A stretch of 39,978 nt of DNA from Halomonas campaniensis (GCF_014193375.1 NZ_JACHZF010000029.1:1-39978); one strand, 5' to 3'; positions 27,481-36,882 are shown, counted from the stretch's first letter. Numbers and translations: made by a program. The notes: generated from the sequence alone by a model not told the origin.

Positions 27481-27508
27481 GCCGCCCCGGTGTCCGCACC
27501 GGGGCGGC
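27481..27508 (+). promoter_or_regulatory. Intercistronic hairpin in the TRAP operon
   Basis: GCCGCCCCGGTG (27481-27492) pairs perfectly with CACCGGGGCGGC (27497-27508) around TCCG. It begins 11 nt after the binding-protein stop and lacks a U-tract. It could protect the binding-protein mRNA from 3' decay or partially terminate, so that more receptor than permease is made. Confidence 0.7.
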
Positions 27509-27536
27509 CTGCGTTCCGACGTCGGAGACCGTTCCC

Positions 27537-28040
27537 ATGAATGCGATTGCCAAGGCGATCGACACGCTCAACGAGGCGCTCGGCCGGCTCATCGCGCCGC
27601 TGATCGCCGTGATCACGCTGATCGTCCTCTATGACATCGGCCTGCGCTTCTTCGCCGGCCGACCCAGCGACTGGGCCTTCGACATCACCAAGATGCTGTT
27701 CGGCGCCCACTTCATGCTGATGGCCGCCTACGGCCTGCGCCACCATGCCCACGTCGAGGTCGACGTGCTCAAGCGCCTGCTCTCGCGCAGGAAGCAGGCC
27801 GTCGTCGAGCTGCTCGGCTACCTCATCTTCTTCGTGCCCTTCATCTGGATGATGCTGACCCTGGGCTGGAGCTTCTTCATGCGCTCCTTCAGCCGCGGCG
27901 AGACCACCTACGGGGTGGTGTCGATCCCGGTCTACCCCATCAAGGGGGTGATCGTGGTGGCCGCCGTGCTGATCCTGCTCCAGGCCGTCGCCATCGTCAT
28001 TCGTGCCATCCAGCAGCTGCGGGAGGAGAGAGCCGCATGA
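27537..28040 (+). CDS. TRAP transporter small permease (DctQ family)
   Basis: A 167-residue inner-membrane subunit with four hydrophobic helices, at about residues 20-37, 52-70, 90-110 and 135-155. The segment ITLIVLYDIGLRFFAGRPSDWAFDITKMLFGAHFMLMAAYGLRHHAHVEVD is the DctQ signature. It pairs with the large permease, whose ATG overlaps its TGA by 4 bp (28037-28040). It lies between the receptor and DctM, as in most TRAP operons. Confidence 0.93.
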   Translation: MNAIAKAIDTLNEALGRLIAPLIAVITLIVLYDIGLRFFAGRPSDWAFDITKMLFGAHFMLMAAYGLRHHAHVEVDVLKRLLSRRKQAVVELLGYLIFFVPFIWMMLTLGWSFFMRSFSRGETTYGVVSIPVYPIKGVIVVAAVLILLQAVAIVIRAIQQLREERAA

Positions 28041-29368
28041 ACCTGAGTCCCGAACTGCTCACCCTGGTGATGTTCGGCGGGCTGCTGATCGGCCTGTTCA
28101 TGGGCCATCCGCTGGCCTTCGTGCTGGGCGGCGTGGCCGTCATCGGCGCCTACCTGGGCCCCGGCGAGCGCGTGCTCGGCACCATCATCAACAACATCTA
28201 CGGCAACGCCATGGACAACTACGTCCTGGTGGCCATTCCGCTGTTCGTGCTGATGGCGCGATTCCTCAATGACTCGGGCGTCACCGAGAAGATGTTCGAG
28301 GCGATGCGCCTGCTGATGGCCAACCTGCGCGGCGGCCTGGCGCTTACCGTGGTCATCGTCTCGGTGCTGCTCGCCGCCACCACCGGCATCGTCGGCGCCT
28401 CCATCGCGGTGATGGGCATGATCGCCCTGGCCCCGATGCTCAAGTACAGCTACAACAAGGAGCTCAGCACCGGGGTGATCATGGCCAGCGGCTGCCTGGG
28501 CATCCTGATCCCGCCGAGCATCATGCTGATCCTGATGGCCAGCTACTCGCCGGTCTCGGTGGGTGCGCTGTTCGCCGGCGCCCTGGTGCCGGGCGTGATG
28601 CTGGGCGCGATGTATGCCCTCTACGTGCTGGTGATCTGCTTCGTGAAGCCCAGCTACGGGCCGCCGGTGCCCGCCGAGGAGCGCGCCGAGACCAGCACCG
28701 GCCAGCTGCTGATCATGCTGGCCAAGTACGTGCTGCCGCCCATGTCGCTGATCCTCGGCGTGCTGGGCTCGCTGTTCACCGGCATCGCCACCGCCACCGA
28801 GGCCTCGGCGATCGGCGTGGGCATCGCCTTCCTGCTGTTCCTGATCTTCGGCGACCGCAAGGTCTCGACCTGCTTCAGGACCCTGATCGAGGCCGGCAAG
28901 ACCACCACCATGGTGATGCTGGTACTGGTCGGCGCCACCGCCTTCACCGGGGTCTTCTCCCGCGGAGGCGGCATGACGGTGATCAACGACCTGGTCATGG
29001 CGATGCCCGGCGGCACCGTGGGGGCGCTGATCTTCATGCTGTTCCTGGTATTCATCCTGGGCATGTTCCTGGACTGGACCGGCATCGTGCTGCTGAGCTT
29101 CCCGATCATGCTGCCGATCGTCGAGAGCATGGGCATCGACGTGCTGTGGTTCGTGGTGATGGTGGCGGTGGTGCTGCAGACCTCCTTCCTGACCCCGCCG
29201 TTCGGCTATGCGCTGTTCTACATGAAGGGCGTGGCGCCACCGGGGATCGAGATCGTCGACCTCTACAAGGCGGTGCTGCCCTTCGTGGCGCTGATCGTGC
29301 TGGCCTGCGTACTGATGGCCTTCTTCCCGGCTCTGGTCACCGGCCTGCCGGCGATGCTGCTCGGCTGA
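28037..29368 (+). CDS. TRAP transporter large permease (DctM family)
   Basis: A 443-residue translocation channel with about 12 hydrophobic helices. Signature segments are LFMGHPLAFVLGGVAVIGAYLG at the N-terminus, MASGCLGILIPPSIMLILMASYSPVSVGALFAGALVPGVMLG in the middle, and FLTPPFGYALFYMKGVAPPGIEIVDLYKAVLPF near the end. It completes the three-gene TRAP set and ends 21 nt before a strong terminator. Confidence 0.95.
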   Translation: MNLSPELLTLVMFGGLLIGLFMGHPLAFVLGGVAVIGAYLGPGERVLGTIINNIYGNAMDNYVLVAIPLFVLMARFLNDSGVTEKMFEAMRLLMANLRGGLALTVVIVSVLLAATTGIVGASIAVMGMIALAPMLKYSYNKELSTGVIMASGCLGILIPPSIMLILMASYSPVSVGALFAGALVPGVMLGAMYALYVLVICFVKPSYGPPVPAEERAETSTGQLLIMLAKYVLPPMSLILGVLGSLFTGIATATEASAIGVGIAFLLFLIFGDRKVSTCFRTLIEAGKTTTMVMLVLVGATAFTGVFSRGGGMTVINDLVMAMPGGTVGALIFMLFLVFILGMFLDWTGIVLLSFPIMLPIVESMGIDVLWFVVMVAVVLQTSFLTPPFGYALFYMKGVAPPGIEIVDLYKAVLPFVALIVLACVLMAFFPALVTGLPAMLLG

Positions 29369-29389
29369 GGCTAGTCCCTCCCGCCACAG

Positions 29390-29421
29390 AGCGCCCGCCG
29401 TGACGACACGGCGGGCGCTTT
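29390..29421 (+). terminator. Terminator of the TRAP operon
   Basis: AGCGCCCGCCGTG (29390-29402) pairs perfectly with CACGGCGGGCGCT (29407-29419) around ACGA and is followed by TTTGCATT. Confidence 0.85.
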
Positions 29422-29468
29422 GCATTGACGCCCGTCAGCCGAACGCGGCTGCAGCCGGTCGGCGCACC

Positions 29469-29477
29469 TGATACTAT
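29469..29477 (+). promoter_or_regulatory. Extended -10 promoter for fbpB
   Basis: TGATACTAT matches TGnTAnnAT. Transcription would start near 29485, leaving a 45-nt leader before the TTG at 29530. CTCATTTGC at 29496-29504 resembles half of a Fur site, but the other half is poor. Confidence 0.45.
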
Positions 29478-29529
29478 TCCCCACCGTCAACGCAACTCAT
29501 TTGCAACTGCTCTGCAAGGAGTCACCCGC

Positions 29530-31215
29530 TTGTCTAGATCCAGCAGTGGCGGCCTGCCCGCCGCGAAGCGCCGGCTGATCCCCCACCTGACCCCCTGGAC
29601 GCTACTCCTGCTCGGGATTGCCCTGATCGTGGCGCTGCCGATCCTCTCCATCATGGCGCACATCGTCATGCCGACGGGCGGCGTCTGGCAGCATCTGGCC
29701 AGCACCGTCCTGCCGCGCTACCTGGCCAACACCCTGTTCCTGGTCATCACGGTGGGGATCGGCACCCTGGTGATCGGGACCGGCACGGCCTGGCTGGTGG
29801 TGATGTGTCGCTTCCCCGGGCGCCGGCTGTTCGAGTGGGCGCTGCTGCTGCCGCTGGCCGTGCCCACCTACGTGATCGCCTATGCCTACACCGACTTCCT
29901 GCAGTTTTCCGGCCCGCTGCAGAGCTGGCTGCGCGAGCTCTTCGGCTGGAGCCACGGCGACTACTGGTTTCCCGCCATCCGCTCCCTGGGCGGGGCCGCG
30001 ACGCTGATCACCCTGGTGCTCTATCCCTACGTCTACCTGCTGGCCCGCGCCTCCTTCATGGAGCAGTCGGTCTGCATGCTCGACGTGGGCCGCTCCCTGG
30101 GGCGGGGCCCCTGGCGGCTGTTCGGCAGCGTGGCGATCCCCCTGGCGCGGCCGGCGCTGATCGGCGGCGTGTCGCTGGTCCTGATGGAGACGCTCAACGA
30201 GTTCGGGGCGGTCCAGTACTTCGGCGTGGATACCTTCACCACCGGCATCTATCGCACCTGGTTCGGACTCGGGGAGCAGGTCGCCGCCGCCCAGCTGGCG
30301 GCCTGCCTGCTGGCCTTCGTCATCGCGCTGGTGCTGCTGGAACGCTGGTCGCGGGGCAAGCGGCGCTACTTCCACACCTCCAGCCGCTACCAGCAGCTGC
30401 CCGAGTTCCACCTGGGGGGCTGGCGTGCCGCCGGCGCCTTCCTGGCCTGCCTGGTGCCGATCCTGGGCGGCTTCCTGATCCCCAGCGGCATCCTCGCCCA
30501 GCTGGCCATCGAGCAGGGCGACGCCCTGTTCGGCACGCGCTTCCTGACCTACGCCCGCAACAGCCTGGTGCTGGCCAGCGTGGCCTCGCTGGTCGCGGTG
30601 GCCCTGGCCGTCGTGCTGAGCTACGGGGTGCGCCTCAACGACACGCGGCTGACCAGCACCGCTGCCCGCATCGCGGCGATGGGCTATGCGATTCCGGGCT
30701 CGGTGGTGGCGGTGGGCATCCTGATCCCCTTCGCCTGGCTCGACAACACCATCAATACCTGGCTACTGGAGCACCGCGGGGAGGTGATCGGCCTGATCTT
30801 CAGCGGCTCGGCGTTCATCCTGATCTACGCCTACGTGGTCCGCTTCCTGGCCGTCTCGTTCAATGCCGTGGAGGCAAGCCTGGGCAAGGTCACGCCGAGC
30901 ATGGATGCCGCGGCACGCACCCTGGGGCAGACCGCCACCGGCACGCTGCGGCGCGTGCATACGCCGATCATGCGGGGCAGCCTGCTGGCGGCCTGTATCC
31001 TGGTGTTCGTGGACGTGATGAAGGAGCTGCCGGCGACCATCATCCTGCGCCCCTTCAACTTCGATACGCTGGCGGTGAGGGCTCACAGCCTGGCGGCCGA
31101 CGAGCGGCTCGCCGAGGCCTCCACGGCCTCACTGGCGATCGTCGTCGTAGGCATAGTCCCGGTGATCCTGCTCAGCCTGGCCATGCGCCGCTCCCGGCCC
31201 GGCAGCGGCAAGTGA
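29530..31215 (+). CDS. fbpB: Iron(III) ABC transporter permease, fused two-domain
   Basis: A 561-residue permease with two binding-protein-dependent transport domains in tandem and about 12 hydrophobic helices, as in FbpB, HitB and SfuB. EAA-type loops are visible: LDVGRSLGRGPWRLFGSVAIPLARPAL in the first half, and MDAAARTLGQTATGTLRRVHTPIMRGSL in the second. DVMKELPATIILRPFNFDTLAVRAHSLAADERLAEAS is typical of ferric-iron permeases. I chose TTG 29530, which has AAGGAG 8 nt upstream and a promoter between it and the ATG at 29425. The last 87 bp overlap fbpC on the other strand. Confidence 0.87.
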   Translation: MSRSSSGGLPAAKRRLIPHLTPWTLLLLGIALIVALPILSIMAHIVMPTGGVWQHLASTVLPRYLANTLFLVITVGIGTLVIGTGTAWLVVMCRFPGRRLFEWALLLPLAVPTYVIAYAYTDFLQFSGPLQSWLRELFGWSHGDYWFPAIRSLGGAATLITLVLYPYVYLLARASFMEQSVCMLDVGRSLGRGPWRLFGSVAIPLARPALIGGVSLVLMETLNEFGAVQYFGVDTFTTGIYRTWFGLGEQVAAAQLAACLLAFVIALVLLERWSRGKRRYFHTSSRYQQLPEFHLGGWRAAGAFLACLVPILGGFLIPSGILAQLAIEQGDALFGTRFLTYARNSLVLASVASLVAVALAVVLSYGVRLNDTRLTSTAARIAAMGYAIPGSVVAVGILIPFAWLDNTINTWLLEHRGEVIGLIFSGSAFILIYAYVVRFLAVSFNAVEASLGKVTPSMDAAARTLGQTATGTLRRVHTPIMRGSLLAACILVFVDVMKELPATIILRPFNFDTLAVRAHSLAADERLAEASTASLAIVVVGIVPVILLSLAMRRSRPGSGK

Positions 31216-32304
31216 GGGAAAGACGAATACCTGGGAGGGGTCCAGCCGCAGCGTCACCGGCTGCCCCTCGGCGGGCAGGAAGACGCCGGGCATGCGGGCG
31301 TGGACGTGGGCCTCTTCCCCGTCGGGCCCATGGGCACAGATGTGCAGCAGGCTGGTGCGCCCCAGCAGCTTGGCCATGACGACATGGCTGTACCGGTGCG
31401 ACTCCCGCGGCGCGTCCAGCACCGCGACCTGCAGGGCTTCCGGACGCACCATCACCCTCGCCTCGCAGCCATCGGCCAGCCAGCCGGCCTCGACATTGCC
31501 CACCGGCGTGCTGATGACGCCGTCGCGAACTACGCCCGAGAGCTCGTTCACCTCGCCGAAGAACGACACCACGAAGGGGTCATTGGGCGTGCAGTAGAGC
31601 TCGCGCGGGGTGCCCATCTGGATGATGCGGCCATCGCACATCAGCGCGATACGGTCGGCCATGAACATCGCCTCTTCCGGATCGTGGGTCACCAGCAGCG
31701 TGGCGGCCCCCACCTTCTTGAGCACGTGCAGGGTGTCGTCACGGATCTGGTCGCGAAGCCGCGCATCGAGGCTGGAGAAGGGCTCGTCGAGCAGCATCAG
31801 CTGCGGCTCCGGCGCCAGGGCACGGGCCAGGGCCACGCGCTGCTGCTGTCCGCCGGAGAGCATGTGCGGGTAGCTGTCGGCGTGGGCCGCCATGCCCAGC
31901 TGCTCGAGCAGCGCCAGGGCCCGACGGCGGCGCTCGCGGCCGGGCAGGCGCTTGAGGCCGAAGGTGACGTTCTCCAGCACCGACAGGTGGGGAAACAGGG
32001 CCGAGTCCTGGAAGGCCAGGCCGACGCTGCGTTTCTCGGGGGGCAGGGTGTTCCCGCCGGGCCGAGCCACCTCCTGCCCGTCCAGGACCACTCGCCCCTG
32101 CTGCAGGGACTCGAGGCCGGCCGCGATCCGCAGCAGGGTGGTCTTGCCGCAGCCGGACGGCCCCAGCAGGCAGACGACCTCGCCCGGGGCCACTTCCAGG
32201 TCGACTCCCTTGACCACGTCGCGCTTGCCGAAGGCATGGTGGATTCCTGCCATCGACAGCGCCAGTTCCCGGGGCCCGGAGGCTTGCATGAGATTGTGCT
32301 TCAT
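31129..32304 (-). CDS. fbpC: Iron(III) ABC transporter ATP-binding protein
   Basis: A 391-residue ATPase with Walker A GPSGCGKTT, Q-loop LAFQDSALFPHLSV, signature LSGGQQQRVALARAL, Walker B LMLLDEPFSSLD and switch His in LLVTHDPEEAMFMADRI. A TOBE-like regulatory domain follows, ending in SQVFVFP. FbpC homologues end close to there; here about 27 further residues (SLAAAGPGAAHGQ...) are read from the antisense of fbpB. Starts at 32304, 32319 and 32289 are all in frame; 32304 has GAGA 6 nt upstream. A -10 TATGAT lies at 32341-32346 on the minus strand. Confidence 0.88.
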   Translation of the reverse strand: MKHNLMQASGPRELALSMAGIHHAFGKRDVVKGVDLEVAPGEVVCLLGPSGCGKTTLLRIAAGLESLQQGRVVLDGQEVARPGGNTLPPEKRSVGLAFQDSALFPHLSVLENVTFGLKRLPGRERRRRALALLEQLGMAAHADSYPHMLSGGQQQRVALARALAPEPQLMLLDEPFSSLDARLRDQIRDDTLHVLKKVGAATLLVTHDPEEAMFMADRIALMCDGRIIQMGTPRELYCTPNDPFVVSFFGEVNELSGVVRDGVISTPVGNVEAGWLADGCEARVMVRPEALQVAVLDAPRESHRYSHVVMAKLLGRTSLLHICAHGPDGEEAHVHARMPGVFLPAEGQPVTLRLDPSQVFVFPSLAAAGPGAAHGQAEQDHRDYAYDDDRQ

Positions 32305-32340
32305 GGGCGTTCTCGACATCGTGCCGGACAACATGGCCCT

Positions 32341-32346
32341 ATCATA
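32341..32346 (-). promoter_or_regulatory. Probable -10 of fbpC
   Basis: TATGAT on the minus strand, 37 nt before the chosen fbpC start. This places the transcript start near 32333, so an ATG at 32334 is unlikely to be used. The -35 is weak. Confidence 0.4.
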
Positions 32347-32431
32347 ACCGATCCCAAGTGTTAATGCGTTTGAAAGACACTCGCATTTCGATCGTTCCCT
32401 GCGCCAGCGCAAGAAACCGGCCTCCCCGGGC

Positions 32432-32460
32432 TTGACGGCTCTCGGCGGAGAGGGTTCAAT
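32432..32460 (+). promoter_or_regulatory. Predicted fbpA promoter
   Basis: TTGACG (32432-32437) and TTCAAT (32455-32460) are separated by 17 bp, a good sigma-70 arrangement. Transcription would start near 32467, just before the Fur-like site. Confidence 0.5.
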
Positions 32461-32478
32461 GGCCACGAGTTAATACAA

Positions 32479-32497
32479 CGAATTATCATTCCCATTC
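32479..32497. promoter_or_regulatory. Fur-box-like site before fbpA
   Basis: On the minus strand GAATGGGAATGATAATTCG contains AATGATAATT, the core of the Fur consensus GATAATGATAATCATTATC. It lies between the predicted transcription start and the fbpA ATG, a good position for iron-dependent repression. Confidence 0.5.
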
Positions 32498-32517
32498 CTG
32501 AGGCACACGAGGTCCCC

Positions 32518-33546
32518 ATGATGAAGCCTGTTCGTCTTGCCGCCCCGCTGGCCGTTGCCCTGGCCGGCTCCGCCTTCGCCACCGCGGCGAGCGCCGATTC
32601 GCTCAATGTCTATTCGGCACGTCACTACGATTCCGACGAGGCGCTCTATCAGGCCTTCTCCGAAGAGACCGGCATCGAGGTCAACCTCCTGGAAGGCGAC
32701 TCCGCCCAGCTGATCGAACGGATCAAGCGCGAGGGCGTGGCCAGCCCGGCCGACGTGATGATCACCGTGGACGCCGGCAACCTCTGGCGCGCCGAGCAGG
32801 ACGGCATCTTCCAGGGCGTCGAGTCAGCGGTGCTGGACGAGCGCCTGCCGTCGTCCATGCGCCACCCGGAGGGGCTGTGGTTCGGCTTCAGCCAGCGGGC
32901 GCGGGTCATCTTCCATGATCGCGAGGACTTCGATCCGAGCCGGGTCGCCAGCTACGAGGACCTCGCCGATCCCGAGTTCGAGGGCCAGGTCTGCATCCGC
33001 TCCTCCAACAATATCTACAACCAGTCCCTGATGGCCTCGCTGATCGAGCACCATGGGGCCGAGGGGGCCGAGGAGTGGGCCCAGGGCGTCGTGGCCAACC
33101 TGGCACGCGACCCCGAAGGCGGCGACACCGACCAGATCAAGGCCGTGGCCAGCGGCGAGTGCGACCTCGCGCTGGCCAACCACTACTACTATGTTCGCCT
33201 GCTGCACTCGGACAGCGAGGCCGATCGCGAGGTCGCCCGGCGGGTCGGCGTGATCTTCCCCAACCAGGACGGCCGCGGCACCCACATCAACGTCGGCGGG
33301 GCCGGCGTGGTCGCGGGCGCGCCCAACCGCGACAACGCCGTGCGCTTCCTGGAGTTCCTGGCCTCCGACACCGCCCAGGAGATCTTTGCCAACGGCAACT
33401 ACGAGTTCCCGGCGGTCGAAGGCGTGAAGAAGAACCCGGTGCTGGAGTCCTGGGGCGACTTCAAGAAGGACGACCTCAACATCAGCATCCTGGGCGAGAA
33501 CAACCCCGAGGCGATTCGCATCTTCGATCGCGCCGGCTGGCGCTGA
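32518..33546 (+). CDS. fbpA: Iron(III) ABC transporter substrate-binding protein
   Basis: A 342-residue periplasmic ferric-iron receptor of the FbpA/FutA class. The signal peptide ends near ASA-DSLNVYSARHYDSDEALYQAF, the family's N-terminal core; the tyrosine in this ARHY segment and Tyr223-225 (NHYYYVRLL) are the likely iron ligands. IRSSNNIYNQSLMASLI and PNQDGRGTHINVGGAGVV are further family segments. ATG at 32518 and 32521 are both possible, with GAGG upstream. It is transcribed divergently from fbpC, and a Fur-like site precedes it. Confidence 0.93.
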   Translation: MMKPVRLAAPLAVALAGSAFATAASADSLNVYSARHYDSDEALYQAFSEETGIEVNLLEGDSAQLIERIKREGVASPADVMITVDAGNLWRAEQDGIFQGVESAVLDERLPSSMRHPEGLWFGFSQRARVIFHDREDFDPSRVASYEDLADPEFEGQVCIRSSNNIYNQSLMASLIEHHGAEGAEEWAQGVVANLARDPEGGDTDQIKAVASGECDLALANHYYYVRLLHSDSEADREVARRVGVIFPNQDGRGTHINVGGAGVVAGAPNRDNAVRFLEFLASDTAQEIFANGNYEFPAVEGVKKNPVLESWGDFKKDDLNISILGENNPEAIRIFDRAGWR

Positions 33547-33571
33547 GCCTTCCGGTCCCCGCCCCGACCCG

Positions 33572-33601
33572 AAACGCCACCGCCGCCGCGGTGGCGTTTT
33601 T
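33572..33601. terminator. Bidirectional terminator between fbpA and polA
   Basis: AAACGCCACCGC (33572-33583) pairs perfectly with GCGGTGGCGTTT (33588-33599) around a 4-nt loop. TTTTT follows on the plus strand, and the A-start gives TTT on the minus strand. It sits 25 nt after fbpA and 7 nt after the convergent polA stop, so it can serve both. Confidence 0.88.
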
Positions 33602-33606
33602 GATGG

Positions 33607-36372
33607 TCAGTGCGCCTCGTCCCAGTTCGCCCCCGACTCCGCCTCGACGATCAGCGGCACGCTGAGCGCCGCGGCGGCCTGCATGCGCCCCTTCACCTGC
33701 TCGATGAAGGCCTCCACCTGCGCGTCCGCCACCTCGAACACCAGTTCGTCGTGGACCTGCATCACCATCCAGGCATCGATCTCGCCCGCCTGCAGCCAGG
33801 CGTCCACGTCGATCATCGCCCGCTTGATGATGTCCGCCGCGGTGCCCTGCATGGGGGCGTTGATCGCCGTGCGCTCGGCCCCCTGGCGGCGGGCGCGGTT
33901 CTGGGCGTGGATCTCCGGCAGGTAGAGGCGCCGGCCGAACACCGTCTCGACGAAGCCGTCCTCGGCCGCCTGGGCGCGGATGCGCTCCATGTAGCGGGCC
34001 ACCCCGGGGTAGCGGTCGAAGTAGCGCTCGATCCAGGTCTGGGCCTGGTTGCGCTCGATATGCAGCTGACGGCCCAGGCCCCAGGCGCTCATGCCGTAGA
34101 TCAGCCCGAAGTTGATCGCCTTGGCGCTGCGCCGCTGGTCGCCCGAGACCTTCTCCAGGGGCACCCCGAACACCTCCGCGGCGGTGGCGGCATGGATATC
34201 GCGCCCCTCGGCGAAGGCCTCGAGCAGCCCCCTGTCCTCGGAGAGGTGCGCCATGATGCGCAGCTCGATCTGGGAGTAGTCGGCGGCGACGATGCGGTAG
34301 CCGGGCCGGGCGATGAAGGCCTGGCGGATCTTGCGCCCCTCCTCGGTCCGGATCGGGATGTTCTGCAGGTTGGGGTCGCTGGAGGAGAGCCGCCCGGTGG
34401 CGGTGACCGCCTGGTGATAGCTGGTGTGCAGCCTGCCGGTTGCCTTGTTCACCAGCCGCGGCAGCTTGTCGGTGTAGGTAGACTTGAGCTTGGCCAGGCC
34501 GCGGTGCTCCATGATCACCTTGGGCAGCGGGTAGTCCAGCGCCAGCTCCTCGAGCACGGCCTCGGCGGTGGAAGGGGCCCCCTTGGGGGTCTTCTTGATC
34601 ACCGGGATCTTCTGCTCCTCGAAGAGGATCTGGCCGAGTTGCTTGGGCGAGCCCAGGTTGAACTCGCGCCCGGCCAACTCATGGGCACGGGCCTCCAGCT
34701 CGCGGATGCGTCCCTCGAGCTCGCGGCTCTGGGTGTGCAGCCGCTCGGGGTCCAGCGCCACGCCGGTGCGCTCCATGCGCGACAGCACCGGCACCAGCGG
34801 CAGCTCGATCGTCTCCAGCACCTCGGCCAGGCGCCCCTCCTTCGCCAGGCGCGGGCGCAGCTCGCCGTGCAGGCGCAGGGTGATGTCCACGTCCTCGCAG
34901 GCGTAGGGGGCGGCCTGCTCCAGGGCGATCTGGTTGAAGGTGAGCTGCTTGGCCCCCTTGCCGGCGATCTCCTCGAAGGAGACGGTCTTCTCCCCCAGGT
35001 ACTTCAGCGCCAGGGAGTCCATGTCGTGGCGGGTGGCGGTGGAGTCCAGCACGTAGGACTCCAGCATGGTGTCCTCCAGGGGCCCCGCCACCGCGATGCC
35101 GTGGCTTGCCAGCACCGAGATGTCGTACTTGAGGTTCTGGCCGATCTTGGTCTTGCCGGCATCTTCCAGCAGCGGCTTGAGGGCGGCCAGCACGGCGTCG
35201 CGATCGAGCTGGGCGGGGGCGTCCAGGTAGTCGTGGGCCAGCGGGATGTAGGCCGCCTCTCCCGCCTGAAGCGCCAGCCCCACCCCGACGATCTCGGCCT
35301 CCATGTAGGCCAGGCTGGTGGTCTCCAGGTCGAAGCAGAAGGCCTCGGCCGCCTGCAGGCGCGCCAGCCAGGCGTCCAGCGCCTCCTGCTCGAGGATCAC
35401 CTGGTCCTCACGGGCGGCGCTGCTGCCGGCGCCATCCGCCTCGGCGGCGTCCGGGGTCGCGCTGCCACCGGCGACGTCATCCACCCCTTGGTCCTTGCCC
35501 TCCAGCAGCTCGGCGAGCCAGGCCTTGAACTCGTACTCGCGATAGAGCTCGAGAAGCGCCTCGCGGTCGGGGTGGGCGATATCGAGGTCGTCGAGGCCCA
35601 CCGGCAGCTCGCAGTCGGTCTTGATGGTGGCCAGCTGATAGGAGAGGAACGCCTGGTCACGGTGCGCCTCGAGCTTCTTCGGCAGCGTCTTGGCACCGCG
35701 GAAGTCCAGGGTAGCAACCCGCTCGAGGTCACCGTAGATGGCGTCCAGGCCGCCCTCCATGCCCTGCAGCAGGCCCAGCGCCGTCTTCTCGCCCACGCCG
35801 GGCACCCCGGGGATGTTGTCGACCTTGTCGCCCATGAGCGCCAGGAAGTCGATGATCAGCGCAGGCTCCAGGCCGAACTTCGCCTTCACGCCCTCCACGT
35901 CCAGGGTCTCGTCCTTCATGGTGTTGACGAGGGTGATGTGCCCATTGACCAGCTGGGCCATGTCCTTGTCGCCGGTGGAGATCACCGCGTCGCGGCCGGC
36001 CTCGGTGGCCTGGCGGGCCAGGGTGCCGATGACGTCGTCGGCCTCCACCCCCTCGATGCAGAGCAGCGGCAGGCCCAGCGCCCTGACGCAGGCGTGCAGC
36101 GGCGCCACCTGGGAGCGCAGGTCGTCGGGCATCGGCGGCCGGTGGGCCTTGTACTGCTCGAACAGCTCGTCGCGGAAGGTCTTGCCCGGGGCGTCGAAGA
36201 CCACCGCCATGGGACTGTCCGGGTAGTCCTTGATCAGCCGCTTGAGCATGTTGAGCACGCCCTTGATGGCGCCGGTGGGCTGCCCCGAGGAGGTGGTCAG
36301 CGGCGGCAGGGCGTGGAAGGCGCGGTAGAGGTAGGAAGAACCGTCGACGAGAACGATGGGCGTGTCGGCCAT
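33607..36372 (-). CDS. polA: DNA polymerase I
   Basis: Repair and Okazaki-fragment polymerase of 921 residues (928 in E. coli). The 5'-nuclease domain has [18 protein letters not shown] at the start and [19 protein letters not shown]. The 3'-5' exonuclease is intact: DLET near 349, QNLKYD, and YACED. Polymerase motifs are DYSQIELRI (A, near 700), [14 protein letters not shown] (B) and [10 protein letters not shown] (C, near 875). The ATG at 36372 ([11 protein letters not shown]) is preferred over an upstream ATG at 36432, whose extra 20 residues are not family-like. It is divergent from the DUF2782 gene. Confidence 0.97.
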   Translation of the reverse strand: MADTPIVLVDGSSYLYRAFHALPPLTTSSGQPTGAIKGVLNMLKRLIKDYPDSPMAVVFDAPGKTFRDELFEQYKAHRPPMPDDLRSQVAPLHACVRALGLPLLCIEGVEADDVIGTLARQATEAGRDAVISTGDKDMAQLVNGHITLVNTMKDETLDVEGVKAKFGLEPALIIDFLALMGDKVDNIPGVPGVGEKTALGLLQGMEGGLDAIYGDLERVATLDFRGAKTLPKKLEAHRDQAFLSYQLATIKTDCELPVGLDDLDIAHPDREALLELYREYEFKAWLAELLEGKDQGVDDVAGGSATPDAAEADGAGSSAAREDQVILEQEALDAWLARLQAAEAFCFDLETTSLAYMEAEIVGVGLALQAGEAAYIPLAHDYLDAPAQLDRDAVLAALKPLLEDAGKTKIGQNLKYDISVLASHGIAVAGPLEDTMLESYVLDSTATRHDMDSLALKYLGEKTVSFEEIAGKGAKQLTFNQIALEQAAPYACEDVDITLRLHGELRPRLAKEGRLAEVLETIELPLVPVLSRMERTGVALDPERLHTQSRELEGRIRELEARAHELAGREFNLGSPKQLGQILFEEQKIPVIKKTPKGAPSTAEAVLEELALDYPLPKVIMEHRGLAKLKSTYTDKLPRLVNKATGRLHTSYHQAVTATGRLSSSDPNLQNIPIRTEEGRKIRQAFIARPGYRIVAADYSQIELRIMAHLSEDRGLLEAFAEGRDIHAATAAEVFGVPLEKVSGDQRRSAKAINFGLIYGMSAWGLGRQLHIERNQAQTWIERYFDRYPGVARYMERIRAQAAEDGFVETVFGRRLYLPEIHAQNRARRQGAERTAINAPMQGTAADIIKRAMIDVDAWLQAGEIDAWMVMQVHDELVFEVADAQVEAFIEQVKGRMQAAAALSVPLIVEAESGANWDEAH

Positions 36373-36493
36373 GTATCGGCATCCATTGGGTCGGTGCACC
36401 CGGCAGGTGCAGGGAATCGTGATTCTGGTCATCCATGATACGCATTGCGGCCGCGTTTTGCCGCGGGTGGTGGGCAGCGTGCGCCGTGCGCCT

Positions 36494-36499
36494 TACACT
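36494..36499 (+). promoter_or_regulatory. Probable -10 of the DUF2782 gene
   Basis: TACACT lies 46 bp before the ATG at 36546. No convincing -35 is visible in the GC-rich sequence upstream. Confidence 0.35.
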
Positions 36500-36545
36500 G
36501 CGGGTATCTCCCCTCGCCCCTGCCACCGGCAGCCAGGAGGCCACC

Positions 36546-36833
36546 ATGATCGTGACACGCACCCTTATCGCCCTGCTGATGGGACTCACCCTGGTCGCCA
36601 CCGGTCCCGCCCTGGCCCAGTCCTCCGCCGACCTGGAGCCGGACATCACCATCCGCCAGGAGGAGGATCGCACCATCCGCGAGTACCGCATCAACGGCGA
36701 GCTCTACGCCATCGAGATCCGCCCCTCCCGCGGCCCCTCCTACTACCTGGTGGACCACGACGGCGACGGCAACTTCGAGCGCCAGGAGGGCGACCGCATC
36801 GCCGTGCCCCAGTGGATCCTGCGGAGGTTCTGA
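36546..36833 (+). CDS. DUF2782 family exported protein
   Basis: A 95-residue protein with a signal peptide (MIVTRTLIALLMGLTLVATGPALA-QS). The domain pattern is DITIRQEEDRTIREYRINGELYAIEIRPSRGPSYYLVDHDGDGNFER, ending in PQWILRRF, as in DUF2782. This family is found between polA and thrB in many gammaproteobacteria, the same order as here. Function unknown, probably periplasmic. AGGAGG lies 6 nt before the ATG at 36546. Confidence 0.9.
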   Translation: MIVTRTLIALLMGLTLVATGPALAQSSADLEPDITIRQEEDRTIREYRINGELYAIEIRPSRGPSYYLVDHDGDGNFERQEGDRIAVPQWILRRF

Positions 36834-36882
36834 TCAGGGGCTCTACCAGGGTCGGGACACGTGCATCACTCGGCCAAGTCGC

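Noticed and set aside
29425..29529. In-frame ATG extending fbpB by 35 residues
   Set aside because: It lies just after the TRAP terminator and before the likely fbpB promoter, and has no ribosome-binding site.
33610..36438. Long plus-strand open frame opposite polA
   Set aside because: Antisense shadow with repetitive composition; polA motifs are intact on the minus strand.
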